A stretch of DNA of 10,055 nt from Candidatus Bipolaricaulota bacterium (GTDB lineage Bacteria > Bipolaricaulota > Bipolaricaulia > M55B111). Under the pieces are notes generated by a model. It ran no database searches. It was not told the origin of the DNA and saw only the letters and a program-made list of their open reading frames with translations. This document shows positions 1 to 7,183 of this stretch, in pieces. Every line of letters starts with the position of its first letter. Position 1 is the stretch's first letter. The stretch is taken from positions 1 to 10,055 of the forward strand of contig JAGXLQ010000033.1 of NCBI GenBank assembly GCA_018334595.1. The letters are read 5' to 3'. The translations under genes and the position numbers were made by a program.

Positions 1-2643
1 ATCGCGATCGACTTCCTGGAAACCCATCTTCCGTGCCAGCGAGAGCATGGGCTTGTTGCTCTTGAGGATGGTCGCGTAGATGGTGCTTAACTTCTTCTCC
101 TCGGCAACCCCGATCAACGAGTCGGTAAGCTTCTCTCCCAATCCTAGTCGCTGCCAGGGGTCCCCAACGACTACGGCGTACTCTCCCGTATCCTTGTCGG
201 GACCGATTATCAACCGGCCGACGCCGATCATCTTGCTATCGTTCTCCTCTTCCAGTATTCCTACGATCGCCATCTCCCTGCGGTAGTCGATGTTGGTGTA
301 CCGGGTCATCTCCCTGTGAGTTATCTCCGTCCTGGGGCCGAAGAACCTCTGACGCCAGGTCTTGTCGGAGAAGGAATCAAAGAGCTCGAACTCCAACGGC
401 TCGTCCTCCGGCCGGATCGGCCTGAGAGAGACCTCGCGACCGTCACTCAAGCGCCAGTCTTCTATATAGCGGCGCGGATAGGGCTCGATTGCCAGGTGTT
501 CGTGCGGGTCGGTTACCTCGTCTTCCCTGTAATCCTCATCCAGGATAATCCTGGCATCGAGGGCCTTAAACGACCCGTCCACAACGGCCATGGGGTTGAT
601 ATCTATTTCACTGATCTCCGGGAAGTCGACGATCAACTGGGAGAACCTGACGAGCAACTTCTCCAGCTCCCGGATGTTCGCCCCCTGGCTGCCGCGGAAC
701 CCCTTTAGCATTTGATAAATCTTTGTGTCCTCCATCAACCTGTGGGCCAAAACCTGGTTCAAGGGTGGGAATCCGGCGGCGGTATCGCGGTAGAGTTCGA
801 CACCGGTCCCGCCTCTTCCAAACAGGATCGTCGACCCAAACAGGGGGTCCTTCTTGGACCCGAGTATCAGCTCACAGGAGATTCCGCTGACCATCTTCTG
901 CACGCTAACGCCGAGTATCTCGGCGGATGGCTTCCTGTTTTTCGCCCGCCTGACGATCCTCTCATAGGCCTGTTCGACTTCCTCTTTGTTCTGCAGGTTT
1001 AGCTCGACACCGCCTACGTCCGTCTTGTGGGTTATGTCGTGGGAGTATATCTTCAACACCACGGGGTATCCCATGTCGTAGGCAATATTTGACGCCTCAC
1101 GTGCCGACTCCGCGATCTTCGTCTTCGATATCGGTATGTCGTAGGTCTCGAGGAACTTCTTCGCCTCGATTTCCGAGAGGGTCGTCCGGCCTGTCTTGAG
1201 AAGCTTCCTGACCATCGCCTTTAGGTGATGGTGTGGGGGCTGGCTATCGACGGGGAGTTCTTCCGGGGTTTCGTAAAGGAGCTCGAGATTTCGCGCGTAG
1301 CGGTACATGTACATGTACGAACTTATCGCCTGCTCGGGGGTCGGACGGGTCGGGACGTGCTTCTCCCTGAGAAGCTTTCGACCGCCTTCGACCTCGGCAC
1401 CTCCCATAAAGGAGGTAACAATCGGCTTGTCGATATCCTTGGATACGTGCGCGACCGCCTTGGCGGCATCCTCCGCGGTAGCTTCCCCCTGGGGCGCGTA
1501 AATAACGATGGCCCCGTCAACGTTGGGGTCATTTAAGCAGGCCTTAATCGACTTCTCGTACCTCTCCACGTCGGCATCTCCCAGCACGTCGACCGGGTTC
1601 TTCTTGCTCGCGTGTGCGGGGAGAAACTCGTTCAGCTTACTCGTCGTCTCAGCCGACAGGTCGGCAATCTCCCCGTCCCAGTCCAGAATGGCGTCCGTCG
1701 TCATTATTCCGGGGCCACCGGCGTTGGTGATTACCGCGATGTTTGGCCCTTCCGGAAGTTCCTGTTTACTCAGGGTCTCGGAACTGCTGAACAGGTCGTC
1801 CACGTCGTCAACCCGGGTCACGCCGACCCGCTTGAACGCGGCGTTGTAGACCTCGTCCGCCCCGGCAAGCGAACCGGTATGAGAGGCAACTGCCTCCGCG
1901 CTCTTGGAGTACTTGCCGGCTTTAATCACAAGAATTGGCTTAGTCCGGGCAAACCCCCTCGCCGCGCTGAGGAAGTTTTCCGCGTCCTTGACCGCTTCCA
2001 TGTACATAATAATGCTGCTCGTCTTCGGGTCCTGGCCGAAGTAGTCGATGAGGTCACCAAAATCTATGTCCATCATGTTTCCCACCGAGACGAAGCTGCT
2101 AAATCCGACCTTTGCCTCCGTAGACCAGTCCAAAATTGCCGAGCCCATCGCTCCGCTCTGCGAGAGGAAAGCGACGTTGCCGACATCTGGATTCTTTCGG
2201 AGGAAGGTTAGATTCAAGTTCGTACCGGGCCTGATGGCACCGAGGCAGTTTGGACCGAGGATCCTCATGTTATATTTCTTCCGCGCCTTATTCAGGTCCT
2301 CCTCGATCTTCTTGCCCTCGTTTCCCGTCTCGCTGAAGCCGGCGGATATTACTATCCCCGCCTCTATCCCCGCCTCGCCACACTCTCCCACAATTCCGGG
2401 AACGGTCTTGGCCGGCGTGGCTATCACCGCCAGATCGACGTCCGCGTTGATCTCCTTCACGTTGGAAGCCGCCTCGATGTCCATGACGGAGTCCCTGTTG
2501 AGGTTTACCGGGTAGATCTCCCCGTCAAAACCCTCCACGATATTTTTCATTAACGTAGCACCAACGGAGCCTTCCTTTTCGCTCGCTCCGATCACTGCCA
2601 CTGACTCTGGTTTAAAGATTTTATCCAGTTTTTCACCTGGCAT
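1..2643 (-). CDS. ADP-forming acyl-CoA synthetase fused to GNAT acetyltransferase (PatZ/Pat-like), 3' end missing
   Basis: Open for 881 codons from an ATG preceded by GGGAGGT six bases upstream; no stop before the window edge. Domain order: CoA-binding Rossmann domain (residues about 1-135, VAVIGAS near 15, LGPN at 129-132); succinyl-CoA ligase-like domain (about 150-460, SQSG at 161-164, SHTGS with His255, the position phosphorylated in ADP-forming acetyl-CoA synthetases); ATP-grasp domain (about 490-710, HKTDVGG with His539, EIDINP at 679-684); GNAT domain (about 728 on, acetyl-CoA loop QRLGLG at 831-836). This is the architecture of E. coli PatZ (886 residues), so probably only 10-30 residues are missing. 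Family knowledge: the ligase part interconverts acyl-CoA, ADP and phosphate with acid, CoA and ATP; the GNAT part of Pat acetylates lysines of metabolic enzymes. As I recall, classical Pat lacks the ligase histidine while this protein keeps it, so it may be a working synthetase, an acetyltransferase, or both. Confidence 0.95.
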   Translation of the reverse strand, partial: MPGEKLDKIFKPESVAVIGASEKEGSVGATLMKNIVEGFDGEIYPVNLNRDSVMDIEAASNVKEINADVDLAVIATPAKTVPGIVGECGEAGIEAGIVISAGFSETGNEGKKIEEDLNKARKKYNMRILGPNCLGAIRPGTNLNLTFLRKNPDVGNVAFLSQSGAMGSAILDWSTEAKVGFSSFVSVGNMMDIDFGDLIDYFGQDPKTSSIIMYMEAVKDAENFLSAARGFARTKPILVIKAGKYSKSAEAVASHTGSLAGADEVYNAAFKRVGVTRVDDVDDLFSSSETLSKQELPEGPNIAVITNAGGPGIMTTDAILDWDGEIADLSAETTSKLNEFLPAHASKKNPVDVLGDADVERYEKSIKACLNDPNVDGAIVIYAPQGEATAEDAAKAVAHVSKDIDKPIVTSFMGGAEVEGGRKLLREKHVPTRPTPEQAISSYMYMYRYARNLELLYETPEELPVDSQPPHHHLKAMVRKLLKTGRTTLSEIEAKKFLETYDIPISKTKIAESAREASNIAYDMGYPVVLKIYSHDITHKTDVGGVELNLQNKEEVEQAYERIVRRAKNRKPSAEILGVSVQKMVSGISCELILGSKKDPLFGSTILFGRGGTGVELYRDTAAGFPPLNQVLAHRLMEDTKIYQMLKGFRGSQGANIRELEKLLVRFSQLIVDFPEISEIDINPMAVVDGSFKALDARIILDEDYREDEVTDPHEHLAIEPYPRRYIEDWRLSDGREVSLRPIRPEDEPLEFELFDSFSDKTWRQRFFGPRTEITHREMTRYTNIDYRREMAIVGILEEENDSKMIGVGRLIIGPDKDTGEYAVVVGDPWQRLGLGEKLTDSLIGVAEEKKLSTIYATILKSNKPMLSLARKMGFQEVDRD

Positions 2644-2692
2644 TGTAATACCTCCCAAATAGTTCGTAAAGCTTCGATATATTGGTCAGGAA

Positions 2693-2707
2693 AACGCTTG
2701 CTGCGTT
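2693..2707 (-). terminator. weak hairpin with T-run, possible attenuator
   Basis: On the minus strand AACGC, a five-base loop AGCAA, and GCGTT run into a short T tract (GCGTTTTCC). The stem is only 5 bp, so this is a weak intrinsic-terminator candidate. It sits inside the leader about 50 bases before the synthetase start, where such an element would act as an attenuator. Confidence 0.25.
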
Positions 2708-2737
2708 CCTTAATTATATTTCCATTTCCCGGGTGAC

Positions 2738-2761
2738 ATCTCCTGGGACAATCCAGGAGAT
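2738..2761 (-). repeat. perfect 9-bp inverted repeat in the synthetase leader
   Basis: ATCTCCTGG and CCAGGAGAT flank a six-base loop, a perfect 9-bp stem. It lies about 95 bases upstream of the synthetase start and downstream of the candidate promoter, so it would be transcribed. No T-run follows on either strand, which argues against a simple terminator. A 5'-UTR hairpin or a protein-binding operator are both possible. Confidence 0.55.
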
Positions 2762-2834
2762 AATTATCGACGACGGCTAATTATCTGACGGACGTAGAAA
2801 GTACAACGGCAAAAATTACTTATTAACCGCATAA

Positions 2835-2862
2835 ATTATAAAGGTCTTGGGGTTGTTTTGAA
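2835..2862 (-). promoter_or_regulatory. candidate sigma-70 promoter of the acyl-CoA synthetase-GNAT gene
   Basis: The minus strand reads a perfect TATAAT (2840-2835) with TTCAAA (2862-2857, four of six matches to TTGACA) at a 16-base spacing. A start near 2828 would give a leader of about 185 bases before the ATG at 2643. The -10 match is exact but short, and the surrounding DNA is A+T-rich; a second TATAAT at 2718-2713 has no good -35. Confidence 0.45.
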
Positions 2863-2960
2863 ATAGCTAACGGGCAGGCACCAGAGGTTAGCCGTTCAGT
2901 CCTGAGACCGGTCATTACCGGGTAAGCTCTCCGTGACTTTCGGACGGGTGAAGTTTGAGA

Positions 2961-2992
2961 GACGACGGCCCGAAGCCCGGCCGCCATCCGTC
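2961..2992 (-). terminator. G+C-rich inverted repeat after lgt, possible terminator
   Basis: About 20-50 bases after the lgt stop, GGCC at 2967-2970 can pair with GGCC at 2979-2982; alternatively GACGG at 2964-2968 pairs with CCGTC at 2988-2992. No T-run follows on the minus strand. It may end the lgt transcript or stabilise its 3' end. Confidence 0.3.
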
Positions 2993-3010
2993 TGCATTCG
3001 AGTTGAGTAT

Positions 3011-3796
3011 CTAGTTTCGCCTGTACAGTCTGCGACAGTATATTAACCCGCCAAAACCCAGAACCAATAGGGCGCTTACCACGTGCGGCGCCCTGATCGG
3101 ACCGAACCAGAGGCTACCGGCGCGGAAGACGCTGGTTACCGACCGGCCGGCGGAGTAGAGGACGAAGTAAAGAGAGATGATAAATCCGGACCTGTAACCC
3201 CTCTTCCTCAACCTCCAGAGGAGGAAGAAGATGATCAAGTTGGCTATCATTTCGTAGAGCATGGCCGGGTGGAGGGCCTGGTCCGGGAACTTCATCCCCC
3301 CCGCCGTGTTCGCCTTAAACCTCACCCCCCAGGGAAGGTCCGTAGGGAATCCGTAGGCGTCACCGTTGAGAAAGTTACCAACCCTGCCGATGGCCTGCCC
3401 CAGTATAAGGGCGGGGGCGAGGGCATCGGCAAAATCCCAGAAGGGGACGTCCTTTATCTTCACGTAGACGGACAGTCCGATCAACCCCCCGATCAGACCT
3501 CCGTGGATAGCCAGTCCGGAGACGCCAAACCCGGATCCGGGGTTTAACCCGATTATCGACAGGGGGCGATCTAAAAAGTAGCCGAGGTTGAACAGAACGT
3601 AATATATTCTCCCCCCAACCAAGCCGAGGGGGAAGACGATGAGGAAAAAGTCGACTACGTCGTTGAAGTCCAAATCCAGACCCTTGCGGTCCACTTCGGA
3701 CCGCAGGAGGACCAGCCCAAATATCAGGGCTACCGCGTAGGCGACGCCGTACCACCTGACCGTAAGTGGGCCCAACGTAAAGGCAATCGGACGCAA
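3011..3796 (-). CDS. lgt: prolipoprotein diacylglyceryl transferase
   Basis: A 261-residue polytopic inner-membrane enzyme that moves diacylglyceryl from phosphatidylglycerol to the lipobox cysteine of prolipoproteins, the first step of lipoprotein maturation. Visible marks: WYG at 15-17; several hydrophobic segments (about 17-31, 48-66, 97-112, 183-195, 205-216, 237-254); IHGG with His98 (His103 of E. coli); the signature GRVGNFLNG at 137-145 with Arg138 and Asn141; HPAMLYE near 176-182; and Arg218 in YSAGR. Two deviations: the PROSITE signature glutamate (E. coli Glu151) is Asp146, and the glutamate four residues after Arg239 in E. coli is Ser222 here. The start is TTG, chosen because GGGAGG lies five bases upstream and the protein then begins at the usual place. 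That site overlaps the end of the DUF445 gene, whose stop lies one base away, so coupled translation is likely. Confidence 0.96.
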   Translation of the reverse strand: MRPIAFTLGPLTVRWYGVAYAVALIFGLVLLRSEVDRKGLDLDFNDVVDFFLIVFPLGLVGGRIYYVLFNLGYFLDRPLSIIGLNPGSGFGVSGLAIHGGLIGGLIGLSVYVKIKDVPFWDFADALAPALILGQAIGRVGNFLNGDAYGFPTDLPWGVRFKANTAGGMKFPDQALHPAMLYEMIANLIIFFLLWRLRKRGYRSGFIISLYFVLYSAGRSVTSVFRAGSLWFGPIRAPHVVSALLVLGFGGLIYCRRLYRRN

Positions 3797-3797
3797 C

Positions 3798-5402
3798 TCA
3801 ACCTCCCAGGACGACTACAGCCAGCTGTATGACCCCGATAAGGAAGCCAAGGACGGCACCGAACCAGGTAATCGCCCGCAGTTGATTGCCGGTGACGTCG
3901 AGGACCAATCCCTCCACTTCCAGGGTTGAAAAGTTATTTACCTCTTTTTTAACCAGGTTGCGCACGTCGATCACGGAGAGAAGCTCGGATATCTCAGTCG
4001 AAATGGACCCCGTCGAACTCTCAATCAACATCTCAATGAAGGGGTCTAAGTCTTCCGCATCAACCCACCTGGAAAGCTTGCCCAAACGCCTACTTCTCAG
4101 CGAGCCTATCTGTGCGTTGATCAAGTTGTTTACCTGAGACCGGAAGTCGCCCGTCTCAGCTAAACGGTGGACTGCCCGGGAAACCTTCCGGGATAGGTCC
4201 GTTTCTTCATCAAAGGAGCCAATTATCTCATCCAGGTCCCTTCCCTTTAACTCCTCCAGCAGGCCCCTGAGTATCCGGTCCACGGCAGACCGGACTCTCT
4301 CGTTCCTAATCAGTTCAACCGATACAACCGTAAGCAACGAGGCAATCTCCTTCTCCCTCTCGTTAGAAATTCCCAGGTCCGAGAGGTCGCGGTCAAGCAG
4401 GTTTTTCAACGTCTTGACACCGTAATCAGCGATCTCTCTTCGTACCTCCTCCTGTTCAAGTAGTTCGATGATCCTGGGAAAGCCGTCGTCAACGGCCTCG
4501 TCAATTCTGGTATCGAGGTCTTCGTTGCCGACGACGAATATCTCGACAAAGCCGTACTTCACCTGGTCCCACACGGAGTCCTCGTCGTATCCTTCCCGGA
4601 CCTTCTCGCTGATAAAATCCTTGAGGAATTCCTTGGCCCTACCGCGGAACTCAGGGTTGTCGAGAGCAATTACGCCCTGTTGCAGAAGGGACGGGACCCA
4701 GTTTCGCGCCCCGGAGGTCACGAAGTCCAGAAACCTTTCGGAAAAGAGCGAGGAGATCTTTCCCTCGTGGCGGTCGAACTCGCGGAGCTTTTTAATCCAG
4801 AAGTACTTTACACCCCGTTCGAACTCCTCTCCCTCGGCAAAGTCAAAGATCAGCTCCTCCAAGTTCGCCGCGAGTAAATCGGCCGTGTCCGGGCTCAAGA
4901 ACACCCCCAGCTCCTTCCCGCGAGACCACTCCCTGGCACTCGACAGTCCCCGCTCCACGACTTGATCCAGCGCGCTGCTCCGGAGAAACTCAACGGTCCA
5001 GCCGGTTAACTTCTCGGCCAGCCCACTCTGGACCTCATCTAACCGGGGTTGGTACTCAGCGGGTACGAGGTCCTCTATCCTTCCCCTGTCCTTGTCTAAC
5101 TCGGACTCAAGCCAGTTTCTTACGGTAATCTTGAGGCCGGACTTGACCTCGGGAGTATCGAGTCTACCCTGGATCCCCTCGGATGTTACCAGGTGCTCGG
5201 CGACCGCCTCGCCGATGTTCTCGGCGATCTCGTTCTTTCTACGGGGGACCAATCCGGGTGTGAAGGGGACCCGAAACCCAAATACCCTCTTTTCGTGCAG
5301 GGGGCGGAACAACATCTTGATGGCAATCCAGTTGGTTGAATAACCAATCACGCTGGCGACAACAGGGACCAGGACCCAGTATAGTTGAAAGTCGGCGGTC
5401 AT
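3798..5402 (-). CDS. DUF445 (YheB-like) membrane-anchored protein
   Basis: A 534-residue protein of unknown function. Family marks at both ends are clear: an N-terminal membrane segment (about 7-26) running into NWIAIKMLFRP (25-35) and PFTPGLVPRRKNEIAENIG (46-64), and a C-terminal LRAITWFGAVLGFLIG followed by a last hydrophobic segment (about 512-534). Between them lies a long, charged, largely helical region of about 440 residues, rich in Glu, Asp, Lys and Arg, with repeated patterns such as short Leu-rich amphipathic stretches. B. subtilis YheB has about 377 residues, so the middle here is expanded. The likely topology is both ends in the membrane with the charged middle on one side. The ATG is preceded only by a weak GAG-rich stretch. 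It lies 94 bases after pyrG and one base before lgt. Role unknown; the tight link to lgt hints at envelope biology, but that is inference. Confidence 0.9.
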   Translation of the reverse strand: MTADFQLYWVLVPVVASVIGYSTNWIAIKMLFRPLHEKRVFGFRVPFTPGLVPRRKNEIAENIGEAVAEHLVTSEGIQGRLDTPEVKSGLKITVRNWLESELDKDRGRIEDLVPAEYQPRLDEVQSGLAEKLTGWTVEFLRSSALDQVVERGLSSAREWSRGKELGVFLSPDTADLLAANLEELIFDFAEGEEFERGVKYFWIKKLREFDRHEGKISSLFSERFLDFVTSGARNWVPSLLQQGVIALDNPEFRGRAKEFLKDFISEKVREGYDEDSVWDQVKYGFVEIFVVGNEDLDTRIDEAVDDGFPRIIELLEQEEVRREIADYGVKTLKNLLDRDLSDLGISNEREKEIASLLTVVSVELIRNERVRSAVDRILRGLLEELKGRDLDEIIGSFDEETDLSRKVSRAVHRLAETGDFRSQVNNLINAQIGSLRSRRLGKLSRWVDAEDLDPFIEMLIESSTGSISTEISELLSVIDVRNLVKKEVNNFSTLEVEGLVLDVTGNQLRAITWFGAVLGFLIGVIQLAVVVLGG

Positions 5403-5496
5403 GTTCGCTCTCAGCCCCTAGTTTGATTTTTTGTCCCAAAACCCGTCCAGCCGACGAGATTACTTTTCTAACAGTATCACGGAAGGAAACGGAACC

Positions 5497-7113
5497 TTAT
5501 TCTGCGCAGGCGCGGAGGAAATCGGCGAACAACGGATGTGGACGCTCCAACCTGGACCTAAACTCAGGATGGAACTGTACCCCAATGTACCACGGATGGC
5601 CTTCGAGTTCGATTACTTCCACAAGTTGCCCGTTAAGGGAAGTCGCCGCCATCCTCATCCCCGCTTCGTTAAACGCGTCCCTGTAGTCGTTATTGAACTC
5701 GTATCTGTGCCGGTGGCGCTCGTGAATGGTGTTCTTGCCGTAGATATCTTCCGTCTTAGTCCCCGGCTTGACGTCGGACTCGTAACTTCCGAGCCGCATC
5801 GTCCCACCCTTGTTCTTGATCTCGATCTGATCGGGCATGAGGTCGATTACCGGGTCCTTAGCATCCTCGTCAAACTCCGTGCTGTTCGCACCTTCAAGCC
5901 CCAGAACGTTCCTGGCAAACTCGATCGACGCCACCTGCATTCCCAGGCAGATGCCAAACAGAGGTATGTCGTTTTCCCGGGCAAGCTTCGCCGTGGCGAT
6001 CTTTCCTTCCACGCCACGCTTGCCGAAACCGGGGGGGATGACGACTCCGTCCATCCTCTCTAGATGGTCTCCTAAGCTCTCCTTGTTCAAGTCGTCCGAA
6101 GAAAACCATTCGAACTCGGGCTTAATCCCTGTCTCCGCCGCGCCGTGCTCGAACGCCTCGATGATGCTGATGTAGGCGTCCTGGAGTTCCGTATATTTTC
6201 CGAACATGCCAATTTTCACGGAGCTATCAGGGTTCTTGATCTTGTCCACCTTTCTTTGCCACTCGGACAATTCCTGTTCCTTACGGGGTAACTCGAGCTC
6301 TTCCAGGACCCTGACATCCAGCCTCTCGTCGGCCATGGCCAGAGGGATGTTGTAAAGAACGTCCATGTTCTTGTTCTCGATTACGTTCTCCATCGGCACG
6401 TCACAGAAGAGGGCGATCTTCTTCTTAACCTTTTCTGGTATTGGCCTGTCACAGCGGGCCACGATAATATCGGGCGTGATACCAATGCCCCGCAGCTCCT
6501 TGACGCTGTGTTGAGTCGGCTTAGTCTTCAGTTCTTTGGAGGTCTTAAGGTAGGGCACGAGAGTGAGATGGATAAACGCCACGTTCTCTCTCGGAATCTC
6601 GTCCTTCAGCTGTCTGAGAGATTCGAGAAAGGGCAGGCTCTCTATGTCACCGACGGTACCGCCAACCTCGGCGATAATGATATTGGAGTCCGTCCGGTCG
6701 AGAGGTTCGTCTATCTTAGCCTTGATCTCTTCAGTTATGTGCGGGATGATCTGGACCGTCTTGCCCAGGTACTCCCCCCGTCTTTCCTTCTCTATGACGG
6801 TAGAGTAGACCATTCCGGTCGTCACGTTGCTGGAGGCGGAAAGGTCCTCGTTAATAAACCTCTCGTAGTGCCCCAGGTCAAGGTCAGTCTCGGCCCCATC
6901 CTCGGTCACGAAGACCTCGCCGTGCTGGTAGGGGTTCATCGTGCCCGCGTCCACGTTGAGGTAGGGATCTATTTTTTGGAGGGTGATATTGTAGCCTCTG
7001 GACTTGAGCAACAAGCCTAGGGAAGAAGCTATTATTCCTTTACCCAGTCCGGAAAGTACTCCCCCCGTCACAAATATATACTTGTTATCCATCTCTTTTG
7101 CAGTTGAATTCAT
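5497..7113 (-). CDS. pyrG: CTP synthase (glutamine hydrolysing)
   Basis: A 538-residue cytoplasmic enzyme, typical family length, converting UTP, ATP and glutamine to CTP, the last step of de novo pyrimidine nucleotide synthesis. The synthetase domain (about 8-275) shows KYIFVTGGVLSGLGKG (P-loop 21-26), the DPYLNVDAGTMNP block (49-61) and EDGAETDLDLGHYERF (71-86). The class I glutamine amidotransferase domain (about 298-538) shows GICLGMQ with nucleophile Cys389 and the HPEF pair His515/Glu517. One oddity: the oxyanion-loop motif that normally reads PGGFG is PPGFG here (360-364). The longest start, ATG at 7113, has no Shine-Dalgarno and lies close behind a candidate -10 box; ATG at 7092 (Met8) starts at MDNKYIFVTGG, closer to the usual family N terminus, but AAAGAG directly abuts it. 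Either could be true. The macro-domain gene ends 70 bases upstream. Confidence 0.98.
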   Translation of the reverse strand: MNSTAKEMDNKYIFVTGGVLSGLGKGIIASSLGLLLKSRGYNITLQKIDPYLNVDAGTMNPYQHGEVFVTEDGAETDLDLGHYERFINEDLSASSNVTTGMVYSTVIEKERRGEYLGKTVQIIPHITEEIKAKIDEPLDRTDSNIIIAEVGGTVGDIESLPFLESLRQLKDEIPRENVAFIHLTLVPYLKTSKELKTKPTQHSVKELRGIGITPDIIVARCDRPIPEKVKKKIALFCDVPMENVIENKNMDVLYNIPLAMADERLDVRVLEELELPRKEQELSEWQRKVDKIKNPDSSVKIGMFGKYTELQDAYISIIEAFEHGAAETGIKPEFEWFSSDDLNKESLGDHLERMDGVVIPPGFGKRGVEGKIATAKLARENDIPLFGICLGMQVASIEFARNVLGLEGANSTEFDEDAKDPVIDLMPDQIEIKNKGGTMRLGSYESDVKPGTKTEDIYGKNTIHERHRHRYEFNNDYRDAFNEAGMRMAATSLNGQLVEVIELEGHPWYIGVQFHPEFRSRLERPHPLFADFLRACAE

Positions 7114-7122
7114 AATGAAAAT

Positions 7123-7151
7123 ATTGTAGATAACTGTGGGGGTTCATGCAA
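7123..7151 (-). promoter_or_regulatory. candidate sigma-70 promoter of pyrG
   Basis: On the minus strand TTGCAT (7151-7146) and TACAAT (7128-7123) are separated by exactly 17 bases. The -10 matches five of six consensus bases, the -35 only three. A start seven bases after the -10 would fall near 7116, leaving almost no leader before the ATG at 7113, or about 24 bases before the ATG at 7092. Confidence 0.4.
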
Positions 7152-7183
7152 TCATTCCGGAGTCGGGAAACTTTTTCGGAGGA

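Larger units (their letters stand above)
2644..3010. other. 367-base non-coding stretch between lgt and the acyl-CoA synthetase gene
   Basis: No convincing gene is present on either strand. On the minus strand it holds the lgt 3' region with G+C-rich inverted repeats (2961-2992, 2904-2921, 2866-2892), then a candidate sigma-70 promoter (2835-2862), and then a leader of about 185 bases with two hairpins (2738-2761 and 2693-2707) ahead of the synthetase start. The left half is clearly richer in A+T than the flanking genes. The octamer TAATTATC occurs twice, at 2761-2768 and 2778-2785, and a related TAATTATA at 2711-2718. No tRNA-like or recognisable riboswitch core was found. Confidence 0.7.

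Noticed and set aside
316..1002. Long plus-strand open frames opposite the synthetase gene
   Set aside because: They lie antisense to a gene with clear domain matches and show no ribosome binding sites or family motifs of their own.
1303..1318. A perfect 16-bp palindrome GTACATGTACATGTAC
   Set aside because: It lies inside the synthetase gene and simply encodes alternating Tyr and Met residues; a two-codon repeat explains it without any regulatory role.
2710..2739. A nine-codon frame in the synthetase leader starting right after the AGGAG of the large hairpin, as a leader peptide
   Set aside because: The AGGAG is directly next to the ATG with no proper spacing, and the peptide has no run of regulatory codons.
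2866..2921. Possible TPP-type riboswitch because of a CTGAGA followed by ACCGG on the plus strand
   Set aside because: The other conserved parts of that riboswitch are absent, the strand is opposite to all genes, and only short local stems (5-6 bp) can be drawn.
2896..2997. A 33-codon minus-strand reading frame with ATG downstream of lgt
   Set aside because: It has no ribosome binding site, no recognisable motif, and overlaps inverted repeats; chance is the simplest explanation.
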